Source: Jackrogersella multiformis
Taxonomy: Eukaryota > Ascomycota > Sordariomycetes > Xylariales > Hypoxylaceae
Assembly: GCA_902806575.1 (NCBI GenBank)
Contig: CADCXD010000001.1
Coordinates: 4,216,001 to 4,280,000, forward strand
Direction: 5' to 3'
Length of the DNA stretch: 64,000 nt
The notes under the pieces were generated by a model, which was not told the origin of the DNA, did not search any database, and saw only the letters and a program-made list of their open reading frames with translations. Shown here one piece after another: positions 34,109 through 44,551 of the stretch. A program made the translations under genes and the position numbers. Numbering within the stretch: position 1 is the first letter of the stretch; each line of letters opens with the position of its first letter.

Positions 34109-36590
34109 TCATTGATAGAGCCCTCCGAGGACGTTCATGTCACCTAGCTCATGAGGCATCGTATGCTGCATGCCGGACCAGACTTGGTATTGATCCAAGT
34201 TCGATGCAGACTGGTCTGTATGCCCGCTAACCATAGCTGTCGTGGATTGATCCATACCTGTTAGGTCAAATTGGGGTCCCGCCGCCGCATTTCCCGTCAT
34301 CGTGTTGACCATATAAGAGAAGTCAGCGCCCATGCCAGGGGCCCATTGACCTTCAAAGTTTGCAAACCCCTTCTGGACATTCGGATCTATTTGCACCGGG
34401 TTTCTAGGCTCGTGTTTGCCCTGAGCAATAATGCTCATTATCGCCGACTTTATGCGCTCGAATACGTCGCGGTACTTCCTGGCTGAGGGGTAGCGTTCTG
34501 TGACGATGTAGAGAAGGATTTGGCAGTCTGTCAACGGTCCATCGACGCTGATAAAGTTCAAAGGGGCTAGCCACGCGCAATAGATCAGGGTTAGACCTAT
34601 CACATGTCAGTACGTAAACCTCTGAATGAGCTTTTAGTGAATGCTTACCTGCTAAGAAGACAGACTGTATCGACAGCGCCGAGAAACCAATAGGGAATGT
34701 TTGGTGCAATCGTCGATAATCGGTAATGATGCCTATGCAAGCATCTGAGCAGAGCTTTAAATAGTGCATGTTTACCGGATTCTTCGCAAGTTGTGGATAC
34801 AGTAGGAAACGAACACAACGGTAATAGTGAAGTGTATACAACTCAGCACCCTCGAAGGGGTTCTCTTGTCGGTGAACATAGTGCGTTGTCTCGAAGGGTA
34901 TGTTGTCCTTCCACGTATTGAGTCTATCCAGGAATTCGCTGATAGTGGCGTCAGACACATTGTTTGGTCGATCGACTCTATAAACGTCATGTTGAATCTC
35001 CGACTCGATTTGCTTGAGCCGGGTGCGGTGGATAAAAGAGGTCAACGTGCTTGAAGGGCAAACTGGGGTATTGCCAACATGCATCGATGCTTGACGAATA
35101 ATTTCATCGTCAAGGGTATCCTCATTGATATCAAGGGGTAGCACTGCATCTATATCGTGGTCCGAGATGCTAGGGGGGCGTCCGACAGCGATAGAGATAT
35201 CCCGGTCGAGGAAATAGGCAGTCCAAAATCGCCGCTTGTCCATTTCGCCTTCGACACTGGGCTGGTGCCTCCGTGGTCGGCGATGGAGCCCTAGTTCTAT
35301 ACACAATCTCATAGCAGCTCCCACGTAGGTCCAGGCTCCGGGGTCTCTCGGGGCTCTCGTGCAATACAGGGCCATGAGTAGTAAGTAATTGACTGTTCGC
35401 CCATCCCGAAGACGGAGCATAGACTCCATCTCTTCGAAAGCGAAATCATAGTGTTGATCGCTGAAAAAATGCCCCATTTCACCCGCTGATTCTAGCCACC
35501 TGCCACTAACTGCATAGATTAGGTGTAGGATAGTCTGTTCGTATTCGTCCGTGAGATGATCCCGATTATTGTGAAGCCTCACCACCTCGGCTGAGTGCAG
35601 TACGGGGTATCTTGTAGCAATGTGTCGAAAGTAGCCATGCAAAAGTCTTGTGGCAACTTGAGGACTAAGAAATGGAACTCCAATCATGTCGCCTGTGTTT
35701 GTCGTGTAGATGGACTTTGGTGCTGGGTCATCTTCACCTTGGGTGGATAGATCTTCATGAGCACCCGAGACTGAGGTCTTCTGGCTATGTACAAAAGAAC
35801 TGAGCACCCGTCCTATGGTGATATTTGAAGAAGCGCCTACATAGTGGCCGGAAGCGGAAAGCGACAGGTCTCTAACAGCAAGTAAAATATCATTACCTTC
35901 CTCTTCGTCATCCCGATCATTCCGTTGGGTCTGTTCGGGTATCGGTACCGATACCTGTGCATGGCCAGGCTGACCAATTGACAATATCGCTGCATTCTGC
36001 GAGGACGACGTTGATTGCACCAAATTTCCTAGGTGATCAGTACTAGCTCTAGAATGACCCAGGGACGTAAGATATGCCTCTAGCTCAGCAACACGATGCT
36101 CGAGTGCTTTGATATAAATCTTCTTCTCGCCGGCCGCCGGGACAAGCGGGACGATATAAACTAATCATTGGTATATAGTTAGTATGGCTAGAAGAATGGG
36201 TTGGCAATGTCGGTGAGGGTAACCTACCGCATTTCAAGGATAGACGGCCACATGAGCTACATGCTGGTCGTTGACCATCACACTATGACACGAGCTTGTT
36301 AGATGAGGCTTATTAATGACAGGGTGATTCGACCAGCACTATCAAAGCGTCGGTATAACTCGGGCATACCTTCTGTTTTCTAGTTTTACACCTTTGAGAT
36401 ATTTAGTGGTTGTGACGTCGTTGAAGAGATATAATATGTATCTCACCTTTGGCAGGCTAAAGCGACCCGTTCACGTTTAGCAGGCTTACGCTGTGCCGCT
36501 GGCTTATCCGGAGGCGGGGCATTCGACGAGGTCCCTTGGACAGAGCTGGCAGCGTCCGGGAAAACCAACGTTGTCCAGATGAGACATTGG
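34109..36590 (-). CDS. Zn2Cys6 transcription factor with fungal MHR domain
   Basis: Exons read: open to 36447, 36391-36370, 36282-36228, 36160-34649, 34596-34109, all GT-AG and in phase. The three small N-terminal exons rebuild a perfect C-x2-C-x6-C-x6-C-x2-C-x6-C cluster (ACQRCKTRKQKCDG, then PACSSCGRLSLKC), preceded by a basic KPAKRERV arm. A linker and a coiled-coil (YIKALEHRVAELEAYL) follow. The middle domain has the usual blocks: LLHGYFRHIATRYPVLH, GAAMRLCIELGLHRR, RRFWTAYFLDRDISIAVGRP. It should be a nuclear DNA-binding activator. The 5' end is unresolved: no in-frame ATG exists in the exon before the cluster, which is open back to a TGA near 36690, so a further upstream exon is likely. 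It may control nearby catabolic genes. Confidence 0.88.
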
Positions 36591-38960
36591 TAATGAGATC
36601 TACTAGTTGCAGGGGTTTCGGTAAGAGCTTTCCTAAGAGGCGACGGGCTACGATAGCGTCGGAAGCAAGCGGGCCAGGTGGGTGCAAATCAGAGGCGCAA
36701 TGACGGTGCGAAGGTTCCGTATGTTCGGTGGCCTATCCGATGATGACTAGCAGCGGTGGGGATCGGCGCGGTCGAATCTTCCGAGCTCAGCTCGATCTGT
36801 CTGTAAATATAGATGTTTCCATCACAGTCCAGACAAGCTTCCGAACGAGGCAAGCGAGAACATGCGTAGGGGCGCCTATGTACAAGGACAGGCGACGCGC
36901 AGTAAGTCCGTCCCAAGAACCGAACCAACAAGCGTGTGGCGTAAATAATGACTGGTCATAAAATAGTGACTTAGATACTATGGATCGACTTAGGCACTGT
37001 AGATGCGGGAGTATCAAATCCGATGGGCCAGGAGAGCGGGGGGCTAGAAATTAATATGATATTCCTCAATATTGACCGCTTGATTTATTTTAACAATAGT
37101 GTAGAGATATAAAAATCCCAACGATCCCACTTAGTGAGAGTCTAAGAAACAATATTGCTTAGAAAGAAATCTATCTTCAATTTACAGATAGAAGCCCTTA
37201 GTCATCCTGCCGATTAGCGGACAATGATTGGCGGTGTGATGGTCGTCTTCGTCCGTTGTTTCGGAGACTTTTCTCCCAATTTGCCTCATGATATATATCA
37301 ATAACGATGGGGGAATCAAAGAGACCTGAAGTGAATGAGCATATGTCAGTGATCAGCAACGATAAGGTTCTTCTGATATTGCAATGGAAATGATGAACGT
37401 CGTGATCGGAGTGATGGGGGGGACAATGCGTAGACCGAGTACCCAGCGATGAGCCGTGCACAAAAGAAAATACTGGATCTCGTCTAAATAGTCACTGCAT
37501 TGAGTAGGCTGTGAGCCGACGGGATATCCACCAACCGAAAAGGAAGCCCTCATAAGTTCGTCCTTATTCATCTCACCGCCATAATACTAGTCTAACAGTG
37601 AAGCAGTTTGAAAATACACATCCATATTCAAGCATGTCGATCTGAATGTCCTGCTGATAAAACCTCTCGCTGTTTTTATGCTCACAGTGCTATTATTTCT
37701 AATATGGCGCACATTTATTCCGATTAGCTTCAAGGAATATGGAGAAAGACCAGCGAATACTGTTTACGATTCCTTCGTAGTCTTAAGTGTATCATACAAT
37801 ACGACTTGCCAATAGTACCTATAAATGACGTATTTTATATTTGTATTAAGATGCTCACTTTAACGTAAAGATATGTTTGATCAGAAGGGGAAAAAAGAAG
37901 ACGGGTATTTACCTACCTAAGGTAGGTAGATCTAAAATTCGAACCCCCATTCTCTCGTCTTGCCATTCTAGGTTCCCCGCAAGACATTGCGTGTTCACCC
38001 ACGGGATTTCTACCTAGGCATACGTACAACATCACGGTAAAGGCCGATTGGGGTCGGTCTTTGATTCAGTTATATATCATAGCTTGTCTGGAATGACGAA
38101 CTGAGTGCCTACTTGAGCTATTAGTCTGATTACCTATCATACTACCCTCCAACAGCACAGACACGACAGAGTTATCTGTTACCCATGCAGCCATGTCGGG
38201 ATTCAAGCCACAATGGAGTAGTACCTTAGTTGCGGCGTCTAGCAATTTGTATGCGCCGGAACATGTTGCGCTTGGTCGACTCATTCGTATTCTGTTGCCT
38301 CACTTATTATACATATCCCAGACGTGTTTGCGTTTGGCCTCTGTCGATTTCACTGTTACTCATTGATCGCTCTGAGCACCCAAAGTCTCCAATTGAGTCT
38401 CGTGGCTTACGGGGTAATCTATCGGAACCTAGCTCCCGTTAGTCACAGCGAATGCCGTGAGCGCGGGACGCACTAATACAGTGCATTCTAGTTTACTGGG
38501 TTGTCCTGTAAATTACGAATGTGCCGCGGTTGATGTACGATTCAGGAGTGAAAAGACGCTTCGGTTGCACTTTCGGAGAGTCTTTCCCTTCAATGGCATG
38601 ATGCCGAGGGGCTACCTATGCTGCTTTTCGGTATCTGGCCCGACTCCTCAAGTCGGAGAAGAGAGTCTGTAAGCGAGACCAAGTTCGTCCCGAGCCTCTA
38701 AAGTCTATCCGCAGCGGACAAGATCTTTTATTGGACAAAAGGATATATTAGTACTCATCGTACCTAGTATTTCGACGTGAAGGTTACGAACTTTCTTGCT
38801 ACATCCATTAGCTCAAGGACGAGAAGTGAGAGTAAGTATCAACTAGTCGACCATTCTTCTTATACCGCAACGCCTTCTAATGCATTCCAGGGAGATTACG
38901 TTTCTCGTCGAGGTTAAATTTCGTTAAAATAGCTCCTAGAAAAAGAAGGATAGCCAGACA
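36591..38960. other. Long spacer, no clear gene
   Basis: About 2.4 kb. A possible small two-exon membrane protein on the minus strand (about 37180-37571; hydrophobic ITTFIISIAIS in the first part) is not supported by any family I know. The first exon of the Zn2Cys6 gene probably hides here. The right end is the promoter of the FAD monooxygenase gene. Confidence 0.4.
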
Positions 38961-40413
38961 ATGGAGCAACCAGTTCAAACCCGTCCCACAATCGCCATTC
39001 TCGGTGCTGGTATCGGCGGCTTAGCTTTTGCCATTGGCCTCATCAAGCGCAACATACCTGTCACTATTTACGAAGCGGCTGGTCGATTTTCAATGGTGGG
39101 AGCTGGCATTGGTTTAGGTCCGAACGCTTTGAATGCTATGGATCTGATCGATCATGTATTCCGAGAGAAGTATGACAAGGTCAAGACACGAAATGAGAAG
39201 CCGGAATTCGAACACAGCATTTTTGATGCGCTGTATGCGGAAGAAGGCTTTGGCGAACAGCGGGGATGGACTCGTGGTCTTATCGGAGCTCCTTATTTCA
39301 CACGGAGTAGTGCTCATCGCAAAGACTTATTGGATATCATGGAGAGCTTCATCCCCGAGGGGTCTGTTAGGTTCGGAAAGCGTGCGGTGTCTATCGATCA
39401 AGTAGGGAAGAGAGTCCTTATCAAGTTCGAGGATGGCACATCAGAAACAGTCGACGCAGTAATCGGTTGTGATGGAGTAAAGGGCTTACCCGCCGGATCG
39501 TCTTAGGTGATATTGCGCCAAAGGAAGTTCAACCGACTTTCTGTGGCATGTACATCTATCGAGGCATTATCCCGATTGAACAAGCGAGGAGATCCTAGGA
39601 AACCATGCCGGCGATGCGAAGTTTTTCATGGCTAAGGGGAAGGCTGTAGCTGTTTATCCAATATCTGGTGGAAGAGAAAATTTTGTATTTTTCATCGCGG
39701 ATGACCAACCTTGGATTCACGGGGACAATACCGTGCCTTGCACAAAGGAGGAGATGATCGAGGACCTGAAAGGTTTTGATCCTAGACTGTTAAAGCTCTA
39801 GACTATGCTAGACCGCTCAGATGGCCGACGTGGCATCACCCGCAGACATCTACATACTATAAGGGGCGTGTGTGTCTATTAGGTGACGTCGCTCATGCCT
39901 GCAGTCCTCACCAGGCCGCTGGAGCTGGCCAAGGGTTAGAAGATGCGGCTCTACTTTCTCACCTGCTTGCTTTAGTCGAGCGTCCCGATGAACTCGAAAC
40001 GGCATTCCAAGTATATGACACCATCAGACGCCCACGAGCACAGAAAGTCGTCCACACCAGTTTCGAAGCAGGACTCCTTTACACTTGGCGACACCCCGAA
40101 ATTGGAGACGACATGAATGCGATTGCTGAGAACGCGAATCAGAGATTGCATTGGATTTGGCAACATGACCTTACAGCGGACATCAAGAAAGCCGAGGACG
40201 ATTTCCACAGGTTAGTACCCGAGCAGCGAAATGGATCACACAATGATAACACGATCAAGGATATGTCAACGGTGATGTATAACGAGTTAAGCGCCTTGGA
40301 TATCATCAAATGTACGTAAATACCCAATGAAGAGTTGAACATCTAGAGACTAAATAAGATATTCTCTCTATATAGTACCCATCGGAACAGCATCTAGAAT
40401 TAGCCATTCGTGA
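38961..40413 (+). CDS. FAD monooxygenase, salicylate hydroxylase-like (three frameshifts)
   Basis: Class A flavin monooxygenase. N-terminal FAD motif IAILGAGIGGLAFAIGL at residues 12-28, the CDG motif (VIGCDGVKG) near residue 170, and the second FAD motif LLGDVAHACSPHQAAGAGQG with Gly-Asp for the ribityl chain. The continuous protein is split by three single-base losses: in the GGG run at 39482-39484, at GAGGAG near 39588, and at CTCTAG near 39799. Between breaks the match is continuous (GDIAPKEVQPTFCGMYIYRG; FFMAKGKAVAVYPISGG; DYARPLRWPTWHHPQ). The C-terminus probably uses an intron 40312-40375 with donor GTACGT, ending at 40413; without it the stop is at 40319. These enzymes hydroxylate aromatic acids using NAD(P)H. 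Pseudogene or sequencing indels are both possible; I favour the latter. Confidence 0.75.
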
Positions 40414-41935
40414 TGTTACCCTATGTTATGCCATAACTACAACGTATCTGATACCCACCAATAATATATAATATTAGAGACGCATGTTAGAAGCAGTCTC
40501 CATGATGTCTTCTCCTTCAGGACTTACATCCGCGGACATACATGTAGAAGCCGTAAATTTATAGTTCTAACTGCATGCCATGCCTGCATGTATTTCATGG
40601 TACAGCATCTGTGCCACACGCGGGCCGCAGACACAGCAGGTGATATGTAACTGGGGACGAACCAGGATTTTCTCGATTTGGTCTGAAGGAGCCGGTCCTG
40701 ATGTTGTATCGCGGGGGATGTAACTTCAACATAACCGTCGTACCGGAGGGTGTAAGACGTTACCATCCAATCTGAACTCGGCTACTTATCAGCCCGTTGG
40801 ACAACTACACCGGATGTCAAAGTGCGGCACAGCGGCCGGGCATGTAGTATCAGGACCCAAAATCTTAAGTCGGCCCGTGATATTGGTCGGCCTGATCTGT
40901 TTGTAATGGTGATTTGACGCTGAATATTATTCTATAGATGTATTACTCTTCTTACTATTACTTACCTGTTAAAATTGCTCCATCAGTTGGCAACGGGACT
41001 GAAGATTGACTAGTTGTAATGTAAATTAACCGCGCGGTCACGATTTCAGTTGATGATGTGAGTTATTTGAATAACGCGACTATGTATTCGTAGGATAACT
41101 CCACACACGGAAATGATCTAGACCCTTAAAGACTTGAAAAGATTCGTGGTTATTGACAGGGGTATGCAATAATAGGAAAGTCCGGGCTGTATTATGGGGG
41201 GACTACTAGTAATAGTTGTAGATATTCATCCAGAATTGAACAATGTCGGGTTGTGAATTACTGAAAAGAGATACCGGTAATGTCCACAGGTTTCTTATTA
41301 TGTGCTTTAGAGCATTAGGTTTTAACACTAATCAAGCTATGATATGAAGGGAAAAAAAGATTAGTCTATGCAGTCTACATTCTGTTAGGCATAGTCTTGG
41401 ATCATCGTAGCCCTTGGCGTATTTAGAGTACTACTCTAAGAATACAACCTTAGCCTATCTAGGTAGCTGATAGCTATCAATGAGAACGACGCGATGATCT
41501 TCACTATGTAGCTCCTCATGAGGACTAGGTACCATGTAAGCAGCTAAGGTCGATCAGAGGTACCATACTAATATTGTAAATGGGGAAGTGGTCCCTGTAA
41601 CCCAGCAAGGCTGATTCGGGGACGAAAATATATCGCACGAGTTGCGTTCAAGGTCAGGCCAGGCCGCTTGGGGTAGGTTATTTTACCGAGATGACTGACA
41701 GGGGCTGATCTTACTGGCAGCGTCTTATGAACATCGATTTCCGCATCTAGGTTGGGGTAAATATCATAACCACGTTCTCTGTTTTTCTTCTTCTGGGGGT
41801 TGATTTTGATTTTGATTATTATCGCACATGAAGAGCTTCGCGGCTACTAGGCTGTCGTCTCACTTACTTTTACGGAGTGGTTCTAATAATAACAGCCCCC
41901 ATTGATCAGCGCGACGCTGTTTCTAGATTGCGACA
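40414..41935. other. Spacer between monooxygenase and transporter
   Basis: About 1.5 kb without coding signal. The right end is the promoter of the DAL5-type transporter. Confidence 0.5.
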
Positions 41936-43526
41936 ATGGGCGAGGCTCCGAAGGTCATCCCGCGAGAGGAGGAGGAGAAGCTGGAGGAGAAGCTGGAAGA
42001 GAAGAGCGACGGGCCGACGAGTAGTAGCTTTAGCGACTTGCCCATCACCTCGACGGAAGACGAGCGCAAGCTCGATAACGCAATTCGATGGAAAAGAGAT
42101 TTGGTTCTCGTGCCGACCATGGGAGTTTTATATATGGTTTTATTTCTGGATCGGACGAACATCGCGAACGCGCGGAGTCTAGGTATCGGGAAACCTGATG
42201 GCTTGGAAATGTCTCTGAATATGCCCTCCGACGGCTACAACAAGGCGCTCTGGATATTCTACGTCCCATTCGTGCTGGCAGAAGTTCCGGCGAACCTGAT
42301 TCTCAATCTTAATAAAATACGCCCTGGTATTTGGCTTGGCTGCCAGATGTTCCTGTTAGGTCTGTCACCACTCGCTCCACGGGCTAGGTTCATCCCAACA
42401 CACTGTTCAGTACTGACAACCTCGTAGGTATAATAGGTATGTGCCAGGGCTTGACCAGGAGTTACGGCGGACTACTCGCCGTACGCTTCCTCCTGGGTAT
42501 CTTCGAAGCTGCCCTTCCAGCTGGTGCAACTTACATGATATCGATGTATTACACGAGACGCGAGGCGGCCACCCGATTCGCCTGGTTTTTCAACTTCGCA
42601 CTTGCGGGACCACTCTTCTCAGGTCTCCTAGCGTATGCCATTCAGAATATCGACGGCGCAGGAGGTTATCAAGGTTGGCGTTGGATTTTCATCATCGAAG
42701 GCCTGGCGACGGTTTTTATATCTTTGTTCATCATTTGGTTGTGCCCAAATTTCCCTGAGCATGCACAGTCGTGGTTCTTGACGACTCAGGAACGAGATCG
42801 TCTCGTGCACCTGCTTGAGGTCTCCCGCGGTGCCGAAACCAAGGGCTCGGCTGTTGATAGTGTTCCCATCTGGAAGGTCTTAACTGACTGGAGGATCCAC
42901 CTCCTCACTATGTGCTTCTTCTGCTGCGACGTTACTGCCTCTTCGATAGCCTCCTTCTCGCCCACTATACTTACTGAGCTCGGCTATGTATCGACTATTG
43001 CGCAGCTCATGACAATGCCCGTGTGGGCATCGGGCATCGTCTCAACCTTCGTCATCACTTGGCTTGCGACACGTGCCAATTTCCGCACCCCCTTCCTCCT
43101 CTTTGCTATCTGCCTACAGCTCATCGGCTGGTGTATCATGGTAGTTTGGGTGCCGGCAGCAGGGTGCGGTATCTCGCCCTGTTCTTCATGTCGGCTGGGA
43201 CATTCCCGCAGATGTCGATCCTGATGGGTTGGCTAAGTGCCAACTTGCGCGGCCACAAGTACCTTGCTGTCGGTATGGCTTGGATGGTCGGGTTTGGCAA
43301 CTGTGCCAATTTCATCAGTTCTAACGTTTTCATTACTACCGAGCGCCCGCGGTATCCCACGGGGGTCCGTACGGGCCTTGCCTTCACGGTAATAGGCTTT
43401 ATGCTCACGTGTACCGCATTTCTGCTTCTGTTTCTGGGTAATAAGAGACGTGATAGGATTCGTGCGAAGCTGACGGATGCTCAGCGCGAGAGCCACGATG
43501 AGCTGTACTTCAAATTTGTATATTAA
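41936..43526 (+). CDS. MFS transporter, DAL5 (allantoate/organic anion) type, one frameshift
   Basis: Exon 1 is 41936-42359 and exon 2 starts at 42428; the intron has a weak GTCTGT donor but keeps frame and gives GIIGMCQGLTRSYGG. After an acidic Glu/Lys N-terminus the anion:cation symporter signature is clear: DRTNIANARSLGI in span 1, GLTRSYGGLLAVRFLLGIFE, and the span-5 region MISMYYTRREAATRFAWFF. The frame breaks at the GGG run 43162-43164, where one missing G would join VWVPAAG to VRYLALFFMSAGTFPQM; the rest then runs to the stop at 43526. Reconstructed length about 507 residues, 12 spans, plasma membrane. Relatives carry allantoate, nicotinate, pantothenate and other small carboxylates. 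Its neighbour, an aromatic-acid-type monooxygenase on the same strand, suggests uptake of a related acid. Confidence 0.85.
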
Positions 43527-44551
43527 AACGCCATCGCTTGAAGGTTAGGTTTTTTTGGTTCAGCGGCGGAGTTAGCCTGATGTGTAAACGTAATCAAGTG
43601 ATCTTTAATAAGTGAGATTAAACAAATTCGTCACAATTTCAATCCAGTTTCAACAAGTTAAAACTATCGATCTAGTTGCTGAAGGGATCCTGATGACTAC
43701 CTATATGTATGTAGCCTAATGCATACCTAGGTATATATTATGATATACGCTTGGGGTATTAATGCTGTGTTAATCATGCGTGAGTTGAGTACAAGGCAAC
43801 CTCGAAGTATCGCTGCAAATCGTCAAAACTCTAGTTCGCCAATGAAGCCAACATGCTGATCAGGTCTTGCTACCACGACACATCCTCGTTCCTTATCCAC
43901 GCCATAGTTGGTGTAAGCATCTCCAAACCCCTCATGATAGCTCACATCGTCTACGAATACCTTGTCATAATCCCATCCGGTGTGTGGATCAGGGATGAAG
44001 GACCTCAGGGATATCCCAACAATTCCTGTATCGATCCTCTTTGGACAAGTGTATTCTATAGAGGTCCATGAATGAATGAATGACTATCCCCCTACATACA
44101 CCACCTTCCCATGCTGATAGGTAGCAGCTGATTCTCCATGCCTATAGATAAGTAGGTGCGATGCTCTGTACAGCTGGCTGCCCACCACGGTTTTCCGAAT
44201 CTCTAGCCATGTAGATACCTTAGCTAGTACACAGTACCAGTAAGGAGCTGTCTCGTGAGAACGATGCTATCTCGCAAGCCTCATCGGTGGTCTTTTTCTG
44301 CAATTAATGAGTATAACAAGAAAAGCTAGGTCCGCATATAAGGCAGGACGTAATCATACCAGTTCTACCACTTTGATTGTCCGTCCTCCCCATTTCCGCG
44401 GCCGTTCCACTTATCCTCCTCATCAAAGACGCCGCCGGAACTCTGAGCTGCTCCGTGGTCCTTCCAGCCTGATGCGCCACTCCGAGCCTTCTTATCTCTG
44501 ATATCACCGAACTCGTCAGCCTTCCCGTCCACGTCGTTGGTGAAGCTCTGG
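43527..44551. other. Spacer; minus-strand open frame may extend next gene
   Basis: The left part shows nothing. 44365-44551 stays open on the minus strand in another frame, with Gly/Asp/Trp-rich composition like the C-terminus of the gene ending at 44552, and may be its true tail. Confidence 0.4.

Noticed and set aside
37180..37571. Possible small two-exon membrane protein on the minus strand
   Set aside because: No clear donor joins the parts in frame and no family is recognised.
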